Assembly (NCBI RefSeq): GCF_000191045.1
Contig: NC_015185.1
Location: 936,501-1,000,500, forward strand
Direction: 5' to 3'
Length of the DNA: 64,000 bases
Origin: Desulfurobacterium thermolithotrophum DSM 11699
GTDB taxonomy: Bacteria; Aquificota; Aquificia; Desulfurobacteriales; Desulfurobacteriaceae
Shown here one piece after another: positions 35,928 to 44,665 of the stretch. Position numbers and translations under genes: made by a program. Each line of letters begins with the position of its first letter. Position 1 is the stretch's first letter. The notes under the pieces are model-generated. The model was not told the DNA's origin. It saw only the letters and a list, made by a program, of their open reading frames with translations, and did no database searches.

Positions 35928-36182
35928 TCATTTTTTCTCTTTTTTTCTAAACTTTCTTATAAAAGAAACTGTATCGTTTACCATTTGGAAAGCTTGAGTA
36001 AGATTTAAAACTGTCTTTTTTAGTTCTATCACTGCAGGTCTTAACTGATTATTTACAGTGTCGACACTTTCTTCAAACTTTTTAAGCAGCCTATACATTG
36101 CCATTGCAATCCCCACTACTGATAACGATATGAAAACCATACAAATGGCAATGACTACGAGGGAAATTTCACTTACTGTCAT
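35928..36182 (-). CDS. DUF948-like small membrane protein
   Basis: An 84-residue protein with an N-terminal membrane helix (ISLVVIAICMVFISLSVVGIAMAMY) and a helical tail (LLKKFEESVDTVNNQLRPAVIELKK). This is the DUF948 pattern, often found beside YtxH proteins, as here. GGGAGG stands before the ATG. It is the first gene of the minus-strand murE cluster; the 93-bp gap to the divergent TetR gene must hold the promoter. Confidence 0.7.
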   Translation of the reverse strand: MTVSEISLVVIAICMVFISLSVVGIAMAMYRLLKKFEESVDTVNNQLRPAVIELKKTVLNLTQAFQMVNDTVSFIRKFRKKEKK

Positions 36183-36198
36183 TTAGCCTCCCATCAAA

Positions 36199-36210
36199 CT
36201 AAAATTTTAG
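36199..36210. promoter_or_regulatory. Palindrome in the DUF948/TetR divergent gap
   Basis: CTAAAATTTTAG is a perfect 12-bp dyad located between the two divergent starts, 17 bp before the DUF948 start. AT-rich dyads occur by chance here, but the position fits an operator for the adjacent TetR regulator. Confidence 0.3.
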
Positions 36211-36275
36211 CTCTTAATCAATTCTATCATGGTTTAAAAGCTTATAATAATCAATACAATTAAAGGAGGAAATAG

Positions 36276-36848
36276 TTGAAAGAGAAAATTCTTGAAGCTG
36301 CTGAAAAGGTATTTTCTGAGAAAGGTTTTTATGAGGCAAAAATCTCAAAAATTGCTGAATTGGCTGACGTTTCTGTAGGAACTATATATAGATTTTATAA
36401 GAGTAAAGAAGAGCTCTACGGAGAAGTTATAAAGAAAAAACTTTTAGAAATGGAAAAAGAAGTAGAAAGAGCCATTGAAGGAAAAGAACCGCTAGAAGCT
36501 ATAAAAGCATATGTTAATACCGTTGTTAACTTCTTTTCTAAAGAACAGGATTTCTTTGAGATATTTATGATGGAGCTCGGAAGTTCATTTGTCATAGATG
36601 CAGAAAGATTCAACTTATCTGAGTGGTATAGGAATTATGTTAAAAAACTTTCAAAAATCATTGAAAAAGGAATAGAAAAAGAAATTTTTAAATCAAACTT
36701 AAATCCTGAAGGAGTATTTCTTCTTATTTCAGGTGCCCTTGCAAACATTGATTATTTTCGCTTAAAAGGCTTTATAGATATGGAACCAAACGAGGTTAAA
36801 AACCTCGTTCTTGAAGTAGTTTTAAGGGGAATACTTAATAGAAATTAA
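36276..36848 (+). CDS. TetR/AcrR-family transcriptional regulator
   Basis: A 190-residue regulator. The N-terminal helix-turn-helix (ILEAAEKVFSEKGFYEAKISKIAELADVSVGTIYRFYKSKEEL in pieces) is typical; the C-terminal ligand domain is helical and has no recognisable ligand. Start is TTG 36276, 6 bp after a strong AAAGGAGG; no better ATG exists. TATAAT at 36243-36248 may be its -10. It is divergent from the DUF948/mur operon and its stop touches the bioA stop, so targets are not clear. Confidence 0.85.
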   Translation: MKEKILEAAEKVFSEKGFYEAKISKIAELADVSVGTIYRFYKSKEELYGEVIKKKLLEMEKEVERAIEGKEPLEAIKAYVNTVVNFFSKEQDFFEIFMMELGSSFVIDAERFNLSEWYRNYVKKLSKIIEKGIEKEIFKSNLNPEGVFLLISGALANIDYFRLKGFIDMEPNEVKNLVLEVVLRGILNRN

Positions 36849-38189
36849 TTATTTATCAAGTATTTCTCTTGTAGCACTGTATGCAATGTCTACAAGTTTA
36901 TCAATCTCATCGAATTCAATAACGTATGGAGGCATAAAGTAAATAATATCGCCTAAATTTCTAAGGAGAGCTCCCTTTTCAAGAGCCTTTCTGTAAATTT
37001 GAAATCCTATCCGCTTTTTCCAATCAAAGGGTTCTTTATTTTCCCTATTTTTCACAAGTTCCACTGCTACGATAAATCCCTTATACCTTACTTCTCCACA
37101 GAACTTATAATTCAAGAATCTTTCCTTGACTCTTTTCTGCAGGTACTCATATTTTTCCTTATTCTTTTCCAAAATATTTTCTTCTTCGAAAATATTAAGA
37201 ACCTCTACTGCTACAGCACAAGCAAGAGGGTTTCCTGTATAACTATGTGAATGCAAGAAAGCTTTAAGAGATGTATAATCATCATAAAAAGCATCGTATA
37301 TTTCATCAGTTGTTAAAACTACTGACAACGGTAAATAACCACCTGTAAGTCCTTTTGACAAAGTCATAAAGTCGGGAGTAATACCTGCATGTTCACAGGC
37401 AAACATCTTGCCCGTTCTTCCAAAACCAACGGCAATTTCATCAGCAATGAGATGGATTCCAAGTTCTTTTGTTAGTTTTCTTAATTTCTGTAAATATTTT
37501 GGTGAGTATATCTTAAAACCTCCTGCGCACTGCACAATTGGTTCAATTAAAACGGCACAGACTTCATTTTTATGTTTTAGTAAAGCTTCTTCCATAAAAT
37601 CAAAACACTGTGCATCACAGGTATTTCTATTTTTTCCATAAGGACATCTAAAACAATCAGGACCCTTTACTCTGATGTTGTTAATCATTATTTCTTTGTA
37701 CATTTCACTGTATAATTTTTCTCCACATACTGATAGAGCTCCAAGTGTTTCTCCATGATATCCACTATCTAAATAAACAAATTTGTTTCTTATCTCTCCT
37801 TTATTTTTGAAATAACCAAAACTCATTTTCATTGCTACTTCTATAGCGCTTGAACCATTATCAGCAAAGAAAACCTTTGAAAGAGGTTTTGGAACAACTT
37901 TTAGTAGTTTCTCTGTGAGCTCCAAGGCAGGTTCATGAACAAAGTTTGCAAATATGACATGTTCAAGCTTTTCAACCTGTCTTTTTAAAGCATTATTTAA
38001 TCTTTCATTAGAATGACCAAATAGATTTACCCACCAAGAAGAAATAGCATCAATATATTTTCTTCCTTTATCATCATAAAGGTATATCCCTTTGCCTCTA
38101 ACAATCTTTATAAGAGGATATTTTTCATGATCTTTCATTTGTGTACATGGATGCCAAATTGGATAATCTTTCACTGTAACCTCCTTCAT
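36849..38189 (-). CDS. bioA: Adenosylmethionine-8-amino-7-oxononanoate aminotransferase
   Basis: A 446-residue class III PLP aminotransferase, biotin synthesis. Visible: YPIWHPCTQMKDHE, SSWWVNLFGHSNERL, the DSGYHGETLGALSV loop, and the lysine motif FMTLSKGLTGGYLPL. WHPCTQM near the start distinguishes BioA from relatives. No other bio gene is adjacent; it follows the NapH-like gene by 17 bp and is probably the last gene of that operon. Confidence 0.93.
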   Translation of the reverse strand: MKEVTVKDYPIWHPCTQMKDHEKYPLIKIVRGKGIYLYDDKGRKYIDAISSWWVNLFGHSNERLNNALKRQVEKLEHVIFANFVHEPALELTEKLLKVVPKPLSKVFFADNGSSAIEVAMKMSFGYFKNKGEIRNKFVYLDSGYHGETLGALSVCGEKLYSEMYKEIMINNIRVKGPDCFRCPYGKNRNTCDAQCFDFMEEALLKHKNEVCAVLIEPIVQCAGGFKIYSPKYLQKLRKLTKELGIHLIADEIAVGFGRTGKMFACEHAGITPDFMTLSKGLTGGYLPLSVVLTTDEIYDAFYDDYTSLKAFLHSHSYTGNPLACAVAVEVLNIFEEENILEKNKEKYEYLQKRVKERFLNYKFCGEVRYKGFIVAVELVKNRENKEPFDWKKRIGFQIYRKALEKGALLRNLGDIIYFMPPYVIEFDEIDKLVDIAYSATREILDK

Positions 38190-38206
38190 TTCAAAGGAAG
38201 AAAAAA

Positions 38207-39049
38207 TTATTTTTTAAGACAAATACTTTCTTTACCTTTAAAAAGAAAAGAAGGATAATTTAGATCTATAATTTTGCAAACTTTTACACAGTTAAGACAT
38301 CTTAGACATGTTGGAGAATTTGGATCTTTATAGATAGGATAATCAACAGGACAAGATTTTCTGCACAAGTTACACTCTATACATTTTTCTTTGTCTACCT
38401 TGAAGTCAACTATACTAAATTTGTTGAAAATAGAAAATAGAGCTCCAAGTGGACAAATATATCTGCAAAAAGGTCTTTTTATGAAGATCGAACCATAAAG
38501 AAACATTGAACCAAGAGCAAGTTTAAAAAGAAAGAAAGAACCTGCCATATTGAGTATCATAGAACTGACAGCTATCCAATAGATTCCAGCTTCTAAGGTT
38601 CCAGTTGGACAAATCATACAAAAATAAGGTTCCTTCCAAATAAGTGGTAACAGTATTACTCCTAAAACAAGCATTAAATACTTTAAATAAACAAAATGCT
38701 TAGGAAGATTAAACTTCATAGAGGGTATTTTATAGAGCAAATCTTGAACTAAACCAAATGGACAAATCCACCCACATATCCATCTACCAAACGTAGTTGA
38801 AACTGCGGTTATTATTCCAATGGTAATCAAAGGAATCTTTGTTATTATCATAAAGTGAGCAAGTGTTCCTATTGGACAAGAATAAACAGAAGCCGGACAG
38901 GCATAACAATTTAAAACAGGAAATGGAATTGACTTTAACTTCCCAGTATAAAGACGACCTGTAAAAAAATTTAACAGCTGAAAATTTACCAAAATTCCAG
39001 TAAGAAACTGATAAATTCTCCTATTCTTGAAAAGAGAAACTTTCAGCAT
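38207..39049 (-). CDS. NapH-like polytopic 4Fe-4S protein
   Basis: A 280-residue membrane protein. N-terminal FPVLNCYACPASVYSCPIGTL, then CGWICPFGLVQDLLYK and CRYICPLGALFSIF (the CxxxCP motifs of the NapH/NosR/CcoG group), about five hydrophobic helices, and two C-terminal ferredoxin motifs (CIECNLCRKSCPVD and CLRCLNCVKVCK). It should move electrons between quinol or a cytosolic donor and a periplasmic or thiol acceptor. Start ATG 39049 overlaps the small CXXC gene's stop as TAATG. The first Cys cluster is that of the family found beside CXXC peptides. Confidence 0.8.
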   Translation of the reverse strand: MLKVSLFKNRRIYQFLTGILVNFQLLNFFTGRLYTGKLKSIPFPVLNCYACPASVYSCPIGTLAHFMIITKIPLITIGIITAVSTTFGRWICGWICPFGLVQDLLYKIPSMKFNLPKHFVYLKYLMLVLGVILLPLIWKEPYFCMICPTGTLEAGIYWIAVSSMILNMAGSFFLFKLALGSMFLYGSIFIKRPFCRYICPLGALFSIFNKFSIVDFKVDKEKCIECNLCRKSCPVDYPIYKDPNSPTCLRCLNCVKVCKIIDLNYPSFLFKGKESICLKK

Positions 39050-39189
39050 TACTTGATTCCTATACAACTAAGACAGAGAATTTTGCCATTATTCCAGATA
39101 ATTCTATATTCGCCACTTAAAATACCAATTGTTATGAAGAATAAAGACAGGAGCAAAAGAGCTCCTGCCAGTAATTTCCTACTCATCAT
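39049..39189 (-). CDS. 46-residue CXXC membrane peptide (CD1871A-like)
   Basis: A very small gene, [15 protein letters not shown]... then a helix and a tail ending ILCLSCIGIK. The layout is one membrane helix, then GEYRIIWNNGKILCLSCIGIK with a CXXC pair. This matches small CXXC proteins that occur beside NapH-like ferredoxins in anaerobes. It begins by overlapping the mrp stop (TAATG) and ends by overlapping the NapH-like start (TAATG), so both junctions are translationally coupled. Its ATG has only a weak GGAAAA site. Too short for usual gene callers. Confidence 0.75.
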   Translation of the reverse strand: MMSRKLLAGALLLLSLFFITIGILSGEYRIIWNNGKILCLSCIGIK

Positions 39190-40061
39190 TATTTTCCAAG
39201 CTTTTCTAAAATTTCGTCTGTAATCTTTTTAAAACTTTGAGTAGATTTACTTTCGGGATGAGATATCACAATAGGAGTTCCCTTATCTCCAGCTTCCACA
39301 ACTGCAGGTTCTATTGGTATTCTACCTAAAAATGGAACACCAAGCTCTTTTGCAGCATTTTCACCACCACCTTTTTTGAATATCTCTATCTCTTTACCGC
39401 AGTGAGGACAAATAAGCCCGCTCATATTTTCCACAATTCCAATAACAGGAACATTCATCATTTTTGCAAAACTTATTGATTTTCTTGTATCAAGAAGTGA
39501 AACTTCCTGTGGAGTCGTAACAATTACAAATCCATCCATTGGTTTTACAAGCTGAGCAACACTTAAAGCTTCATCTCCCGTTCCTGGAGGTAAATCAACT
39601 ATGAGAAAATCTAGTTCTCCCCAGTCAATTTCTGCAAGAAATTGCTTTATTGCTTGATGTTTTAAAGGTCCTCTCCAAATAACGGGTTGATCAGGATTTT
39701 CAAGAAGAAAAGCCATTGAAACGACTTTAAGATTTGGTAAGGAAGGAAAAATAAACGGCTTAATTGTTTTACTCTCTGAATCAGCAAAAAGCCTTTGTCC
39801 TTCAGCTCCAAGCATTTTTGCAACATTTGGACCATGAAGATCAGCATCCAAAAGCCCTACTTTAAATCCTCTTTTTGCTAGTTCTGCAGCAAGATTTGTT
39901 GCAACTGTTGTTTTTCCAACACCACCTTTACCACTCAAAACTCCAATTTTGCGTTTTATTTTTGAAAGATTACACGTTAATTTAACATCCATTGGGTCTT
40001 GAGCTGTTTGACATGTGCTTTTATGAGCACAACCTTCGCATTTTTTCTCATCAATTGCCAT
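39189..40061 (-). CDS. mrp: Mrp/NBP35-family Fe-S cluster carrier ATPase
   Basis: A 290-residue MinD-type ATPase that carries 4Fe-4S clusters to apoproteins. Visible: an N-terminal cysteine cluster [10 protein letters not shown], deviant Walker [34 protein letters not shown], and the C-terminal cluster-binding CPHCGKE. ATG 40061 is chosen because GGAGG is 7 bp upstream. It precedes two Fe-S/thiol proteins, so it may supply their clusters. Confidence 0.92.
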   Translation of the reverse strand: MAIDEKKCEGCAHKSTCQTAQDPMDVKLTCNLSKIKRKIGVLSGKGGVGKTTVATNLAAELAKRGFKVGLLDADLHGPNVAKMLGAEGQRLFADSESKTIKPFIFPSLPNLKVVSMAFLLENPDQPVIWRGPLKHQAIKQFLAEIDWGELDFLIVDLPPGTGDEALSVAQLVKPMDGFVIVTTPQEVSLLDTRKSISFAKMMNVPVIGIVENMSGLICPHCGKEIEIFKKGGGENAAKELGVPFLGRIPIEPAVVEAGDKGTPIVISHPESKSTQSFKKITDEILEKLGK

Positions 40062-40074
40062 TTTTAACCTCCTT

Positions 40075-40860
40075 TCAACCATCTCCCAAATGTCTATTAA
40101 CTATCTCAAAAAGTTTACTGTAAGTATTTTGGGACGCTCCTATAATGTTTCCACTTTTAATATATTCTTTATTGCCGTTAAAGTCACTTACCTTCCCTCC
40201 AGCTTCCTCAATAAGAAGAACACCAGCCGCTATATCCCACAGATGAAGAGACATTTCCCAAAAACCATCAAATACTCCTTTAGCAGTATAAGCTAAATCA
40301 ATTGCTGCAGAACCACATCTTCTAATACCTGAAACTTTCCAAAAAACCTCTTTAAAGCAAAGAAGATATCTATCAAGAAAATCTTTTCCCCTAAAGGGAA
40401 AACCTGTAGCAATTAAAGCTTCTTCAAAATTCCTTTTACTAACTTGTAACTTCTTGCCATTACAATAAGCACCGCTTCCTTTTTCAGCCGTAAATATTTC
40501 TCCAAGAGCGGGTGCATTTATAACAGCTGCTACAAGTTCTCCTTTATACTCAACTCCAATGGAAATACAAAAAACAGGAAGACCGTGTATAAAGTTTTTT
40601 GTTCCATCAAGAGGATCAATGTACCACTTCCAGTCATCACCTGAGTAAAGACCACTTTCTTCTGCCACTATAGAATGTTGAGGAAACGATTTCTTTATGG
40701 TTTCAATAATTATCATCTCTGATTTTTTATCAGCTTCTGTAACATAATCGTTTTTAGACTTTAGTTCTATTTGAGAGTCTTTAAGTTTTGTAAAGTACTG
40801 CATTAAAATGTCTGCTGCCTTTTTAGAAGCTTCCAAAGCTGTTTCAAGAACTTTACTCAT
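40075..40860 (-). CDS. suhB: Inositol monophosphatase family protein
   Basis: A 261-residue Mg-dependent phosphatase. Visible: VAEESG, the metal motif [29 protein letters not shown], and [15 protein letters not shown]. Substrate could be inositol phosphate, fructose-bisphosphate or PAP; the symbol indicates family only. ATG overlaps the preceding stop by 8 bp, with GGAG 7 bp upstream. Confidence 0.88.
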   Translation of the reverse strand: MSKVLETALEASKKAADILMQYFTKLKDSQIELKSKNDYVTEADKKSEMIIIETIKKSFPQHSIVAEESGLYSGDDWKWYIDPLDGTKNFIHGLPVFCISIGVEYKGELVAAVINAPALGEIFTAEKGSGAYCNGKKLQVSKRNFEEALIATGFPFRGKDFLDRYLLCFKEVFWKVSGIRRCGSAAIDLAYTAKGVFDGFWEMSLHLWDIAAGVLLIEEAGGKVSDFNGNKEYIKSGNIIGASQNTYSKLFEIVNRHLGDG

Positions 40861-41098
40861 AGAAATCTCCAGAGCTTGGTTTGTAAGATATAGATATTAG
40901 GTTACCATTTTCCAGTAAATATTCAATTTTAAACGTATGATGGAAAGAAACATAAGAAATAGACTTAACAGATAACAAACTTTGAATATGAAAAATTGCT
41001 TCATCCCACATTTCAATATCTGTAAATTCCACTGTAAGATCGAAACCTTTCATAGTAAAGGCTTTTTCAACAGCAGCTATGAATTCTTCAGATAACAC
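40853..41098 (-). CDS. Hypothetical protein, 81 residues
   Basis: A small acidic protein with alternating beta-like hydrophobic stretches (KGFDLTVEFTDIEMWDEAIF, SISYVSFHHTFKIEYLL). No membrane segment and no recognised family. I choose GTG 41098 because AAGGAG lies 6 bp upstream; a TTG at 41125 has no site. First gene of the suhB-mrp-bioA operon, divergent from the phosphate island. Confidence 0.6.
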   Translation of the reverse strand: MLSEEFIAAVEKAFTMKGFDLTVEFTDIEMWDEAIFHIQSLLSVKSISYVSFHHTFKIEYLLENGNLISISYKPSSGDFYE

Positions 41099-41154
41099 TA
41101 CTTTCTCCTTAAAGTAAGAATACAAATGTATTTTATATCAGCTTTTGAAATTGC

Positions 41155-41197
41155 TTTAAGAATTTTTAACAAATTCTTAACAATTTTAAAGTAATAT
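41155..41197 (+). promoter_or_regulatory. Pho-box-like promoter of the phoB-type operon
   Basis: TTAACA at 41166-41171 and again at 41177-41182, an 11-bp period, with a weaker copy (TTTAAG) 11 bp earlier at 41155. A TAATAT at 41192-41197 follows after 9 bp. The repeat-plus-10-bp arrangement is the form of an activator-dependent PhoB/PhoP promoter. Confidence 0.7.
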
Positions 41198-41254
41198 CAA
41201 ATTGCAAAAGATTTGATAGTATTTCATAAAAAACTAAACTGAGGATATTTGGCT

Positions 41255-41800
41255 ATGGAGGAACTTCAAGCTAATAAAAGAGTTAAAGCAATCTTGCGCG
41301 CATACCAAGTTTACTTTAGAAAACTTGCCTTTGAAAGACTTCCTACGTTAGCAGAAGAATACTTTGGAAGTGCTGGATTTAGAATTGTATCCGATGCATT
41401 AGCAGATGCTACAGCTGCTGCAGTTCCTGGTCTTCTAGAGGCTGTAGAAGGCATTGCAGAAATTCCTGATGGAGATCTTTTAAAAGTTCTTGAACTTCAC
41501 TATATAGTTCATAGTGCTGCCAGAGAAATAACTAGAGATGAAACCATTGGTCTTTTCGTACCAAATAGGGTTTCTGAGAAAAGACTCGAGATGGTTGCTA
41601 AAAAGTGTCCCCACGATGCAGATGGTATCAAACTAGCAGTATTTGTTGGAGTCGTTGCTGGTGTTATAAAGGCTTTAGGAGGAAAAGCGAATGGAATAAC
41701 AGATGAAAAATTTATGGAATATTTACCTAAGGGAAGCTATGCCGTTTGGGCTATTAAGGAAGATGAAAGCTGTAAGTTAATAGTTGAAGAGGTAGTATAG
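41255..41800 (+). CDS. Unknown protein, first gene of the phosphate-response operon
   Basis: A 181-residue soluble protein I do not recognise. Mostly helical by pattern (LRAYQVYFRKLAFERLPTLAEEYFG), with a LADATAAAVPGLLEAVEG hydrophobic core, a KKCPHDADGIKLAVFVGVVAGV segment and a second Cys near the end. No signal peptide or membrane helix. It stands first in an operon with the response regulator and kinase, directly behind a Pho-like box, so it may be a sensor or adaptor. I choose ATG 41255 (9 bp after GAGGA) over TTG 41249. Confidence 0.7.
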   Translation: MEELQANKRVKAILRAYQVYFRKLAFERLPTLAEEYFGSAGFRIVSDALADATAAAVPGLLEAVEGIAEIPDGDLLKVLELHYIVHSAAREITRDETIGLFVPNRVSEKRLEMVAKKCPHDADGIKLAVFVGVVAGVIKALGGKANGITDEKFMEYLPKGSYAVWAIKEDESCKLIVEEVV

Positions 41801-41815
41801 AGGGATTTGTTTAAC

Positions 41816-42469
41816 ATGTTTAGAATAGCAGTTGTTGAGGATGATATCTCAATAGGAAACTTACTAAAAAGAATTCTTTCAAAAGAAGGATTTTACGTAA
41901 AAGTTTACTCTACAGGAGAAGCTCTTATTAACGAATTATTCGAGTATGGAAAAGAATACGACTTAATCATCCTTGATGTAATGCTTCCTGGAATGAATGG
42001 AGTTGAAACTTGTAGATTCTTAAGAGAAAGAAAGGTTAAGGTACCTATCTTGATGCTTACAGCTCTTTCTGAAGAAGACGATAAAGTTATAGGCCTTGAT
42101 AGTGGAGCTGATGATTACGTTACTAAACCCTTTGGAGTAAAGGAGCTCCTTGCAAGAATTCGAGCTTTATTAAGAAGAAAAGAAACTATATCAGGAACTC
42201 AAAGTAAGGAAATAGTCTTTAATGGTAATTTTGTGGAAATAGAAGGCAAGAAAATAGAACTAACAAAGAAAGAAATAGAGGTCCTTAAAATTCTCTTTGA
42301 AAATAAAGGTACTCCCGTTTCGAAAGAGACACTGCTTCTCAAAGTTTGGGAAAGTAGAGACGTTTCCAAAAGAACAATTGACGTTCATATAAAACACTTA
42401 AGAGATAAGTTAGGAAAGTTTGGAAATAGAATTAAGACTGTTTGGGGTGTTGGGTATAAGTTTGAGTAA
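41816..42469 (+). CDS. phoB: PhoB-like OmpR-family response regulator
   Basis: A 217-residue regulator. Receiver: acidic pair at residues 9-10 (VVEDD), phosphoacceptor Asp54 in [10 protein letters not shown], Thr in MLTALSEE, Lys in YVTKPFG. C-terminal winged helix (about 130-217): [19 protein letters not shown] and [23 protein letters not shown]. It resembles PhoB/OmpR; the phosphate name rests on its setting among a Pho-box, PsiE and PstS genes. ATG 41816 lies 10 bp after AGGGA. It runs on into the kinase with overlap. Confidence 0.8.
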
Positions 42470-43367
42470 AGAACTTCTTTTAAAACTTCAATCGACGGCA
42501 GATGGAATATTCTTTATAGACAATAAAGGATTTTTACTCGGAACTTATAAAAAACTTTGGGATTTATATCCATTTGCTGAAACAATTAGTGCCTTTAATG
42601 AAGCTCTTAAATTAGGTAAATCACATTTTGAAATAGAAGAAAAAGAAAGATTTTACAGAGTAAAAATATTAAAACTTGAAGAAAACATCTTTCTTGTACA
42701 AGTAAAAGATATAAGCTGCGAGAAAAAGTTAGAGAAAATAAAAAAGGATATAGTTTCCACGCTTTCACATGAGCTTCGTACTCCGATAACTGTAATAAAG
42801 GGAAATGCAGAATATCTACTTTATTATTCAGACAATTCAGAAAAAGAAATTATTGAAGAAATTTTAAAAAAAGCTTCCCAGATGTTAGAAATTTTAACAG
42901 GATTAAATAAGCTTATAGCTATAGAAAAGAGTTTTAGAGAGTACAACTTAAAGGATTTGATAATAAATTCCTTAAAAGATTTAGTAGAAAAAGCAGAAAA
43001 AAAGGGATTAAAAGTTGAGATAGATCTTCAAGATATAGTTGTTCCCTGTGAAAAGATACTGGTAGAACAAATGATTAGAAACTTAGTAGACAATGCAATA
43101 AAGTTTACTAAGAAGGGGAAAATAGAAATAACCTTAAAAAGAAACAACAAAGAAGTAGTTATCTTGATAAAAGATACAGGTAAAGGAATAAAAGAAGAAT
43201 TGAAAAAACATATTTTCGAAAAATATGTAAAGTCTCCTGAAAGTAACGGACAAGGTATTGGCCTTTCCATCGTAAAAGAAATCATCAATTACCACAACTG
43301 GAAGATAGACTTCCAATCTGAAGAAGAAAAAGGAACAACATTTTCCATAAAAATTCCTCTCTCTTAA
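42462..43367 (+). CDS. Soluble PhoR-like histidine kinase with PAS domain
   Basis: A kinase of about 301 residues. A PAS-like N-terminus (residues about 5-85, [17 protein letters not shown]...), then the H-box [18 protein letters not shown]-box [14 protein letters not shown], and G-boxes DTGKGI and [11 protein letters not shown]. No membrane helix exists in any frame start, so it is cytosolic, unlike E. coli PhoR. The start is uncertain: TTG 42462 is overlapped with the phoB stop, but GTG 42447 or TTG 42450 are possible. Confidence 0.8.
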
Positions 43368-43396
43368 CACTTTCTTAACAATTCCCGATTTAAACT
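43364..43396 (+). promoter_or_regulatory. Pho-box-like promoter of the porin gene
   Basis: TTAACA at 43364-43369 and 43375-43380, an 11-bp period as at 41166, then TAAACT (43391-43396) 10 bp later. The first repeat overlaps the kinase stop codon. Good agreement with the promoter of the unknown/phoB operon. Confidence 0.7.
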
Positions 43397-43436
43397 TCAC
43401 TTAGACCAGTTATTCAACTTTAAAAGGGAGGAAAAG

Positions 43437-44594
43437 ATGAAGAAAACGTTGGCTTTGGCTTCTGCTCTTTTAATGATGGGAATGGGAACTTCATCCATGG
43501 CAAAAGATGCTACTGTTTTAATCGGGGGGGTACCAGTAAAGCAACTTTATGTAGATGAGGAAGGAAGACTCTACCTTACTCCAGGAGAAGGTAGAAAGCC
43601 CGTAAAAATCGAAGTTCCAGCAGCAAAAGGAACTCCTCTCGTTTCAAAAGACAAGAAAATCAAGATTGAAGGAAAAGCTTACATCCATTACGATGTTGAT
43701 CTTAAAAACGGAAACCACAATAACGCTTTCAAGATCACAAGAAATTACTTTGAAGTTCGCGGATACTTCAACGACAAGGATTACTTTAGAACAACCTTAG
43801 ATGTTAAGCAAGAAAAAGACTCTGGTGGTAATATGGACGGTTCCTATGTAGCAAGACTCAAATATGCTTACGTTTACTTTGCAGACGTTCTCCCATACAC
43901 AGGTGTTGAACTTGGCTTAGCTCACAGACCTTGGATTGACTGGGAAGAGCACCACGGCTGGCTCCACAGGGATGTGGAGGAAACTCTCATAGAAAACCAC
44001 AGCGGCGCAGGACTTATAAACTCTGCAGATCTTGGAGCAAACTTTAAAGGTAAATACGGTATAGCTTCCTGGGAATTCGGTATCTTTAACGGTGAAGGTT
44101 ACCACGGAGCTGAAGACAGCGACCACTTTGGAAAATCCTTAGAAGGAAGACTTTCTTTAAATCTCTTTGAAGGGTTTACACTTTCAGGACATACGGTTCA
44201 CTCCTTTGATCATAAAGATAAAGATATGGATAGGCACATCTACCAGATTCATGCCGTTTACAACAACCCATATTTCTTAGTTGCCGCTCAGTATATTTGG
44301 GATAAGGATGATTACTACAATAGTAATGATGTAACCCAAAAGGGATATTCAGTAAACGGAGACCTTAAACTTAAGCCATTTACAGGATACCCACTTGGCA
44401 TCTTTGCAAGGTATGACCATTGGGATACTAATACAGATGCTGACAATTCTGTTAGAAAACATTTTGTTTATGGTGCATTTTATAAGCTTAACAAACATGT
44501 CAAACTTACTTTAGCTCATGATAGAGTCTTAGCTGAAGACAATGCTGGAAGTGACTCAAATACTCTTATGGCAGTTGCTCAAGTTAAGTGGTAA
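43437..44594 (+). CDS. Outer-membrane porin, probably phosphate-related
   Basis: A 385-residue beta-barrel protein. A Sec signal (MKKTLALASALLMMGMGTSSMA) is followed by a linker, then many amphipathic strands with aromatic girdles (LKYAYVYFADVL, YGIASWEFGIFNGEG, LFEGFTLSGHTVHSF, GIFARYDHWDT) and the barrel-assembly ending in a final Trp. Pattern is like the porin O/P (phosphate-selective) family. It has its own Pho-like box 43364-43396 and GGGAGG before ATG. A short hairpin follows. Confidence 0.8.
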   Translation: MKKTLALASALLMMGMGTSSMAKDATVLIGGVPVKQLYVDEEGRLYLTPGEGRKPVKIEVPAAKGTPLVSKDKKIKIEGKAYIHYDVDLKNGNHNNAFKITRNYFEVRGYFNDKDYFRTTLDVKQEKDSGGNMDGSYVARLKYAYVYFADVLPYTGVELGLAHRPWIDWEEHHGWLHRDVEETLIENHSGAGLINSADLGANFKGKYGIASWEFGIFNGEGYHGAEDSDHFGKSLEGRLSLNLFEGFTLSGHTVHSFDHKDKDMDRHIYQIHAVYNNPYFLVAAQYIWDKDDYYNSNDVTQKGYSVNGDLKLKPFTGYPLGIFARYDHWDTNTDADNSVRKHFVYGAFYKLNKHVKLTLAHDRVLAEDNAGSDSNTLMAVAQVKW

Positions 44595-44617
44595 AAAGTG
44601 CTTTTCTCATAGCTCGT

Positions 44618-44645
44618 TGGGGTCTCCCCAGCCCCTCCTTTTTTA
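44618..44645 (+). terminator. Possible terminator after the porin gene
   Basis: TGGGG-TCT-CCCCA (44618-44630) with a T-run CCTTTTTT (44637-44644) seven bases on. A weak intrinsic terminator; transcription may read into the PsiE-like gene. Confidence 0.45.
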
Positions 44646-44665
44646 AAAAAGTTGAGGATTGATAG

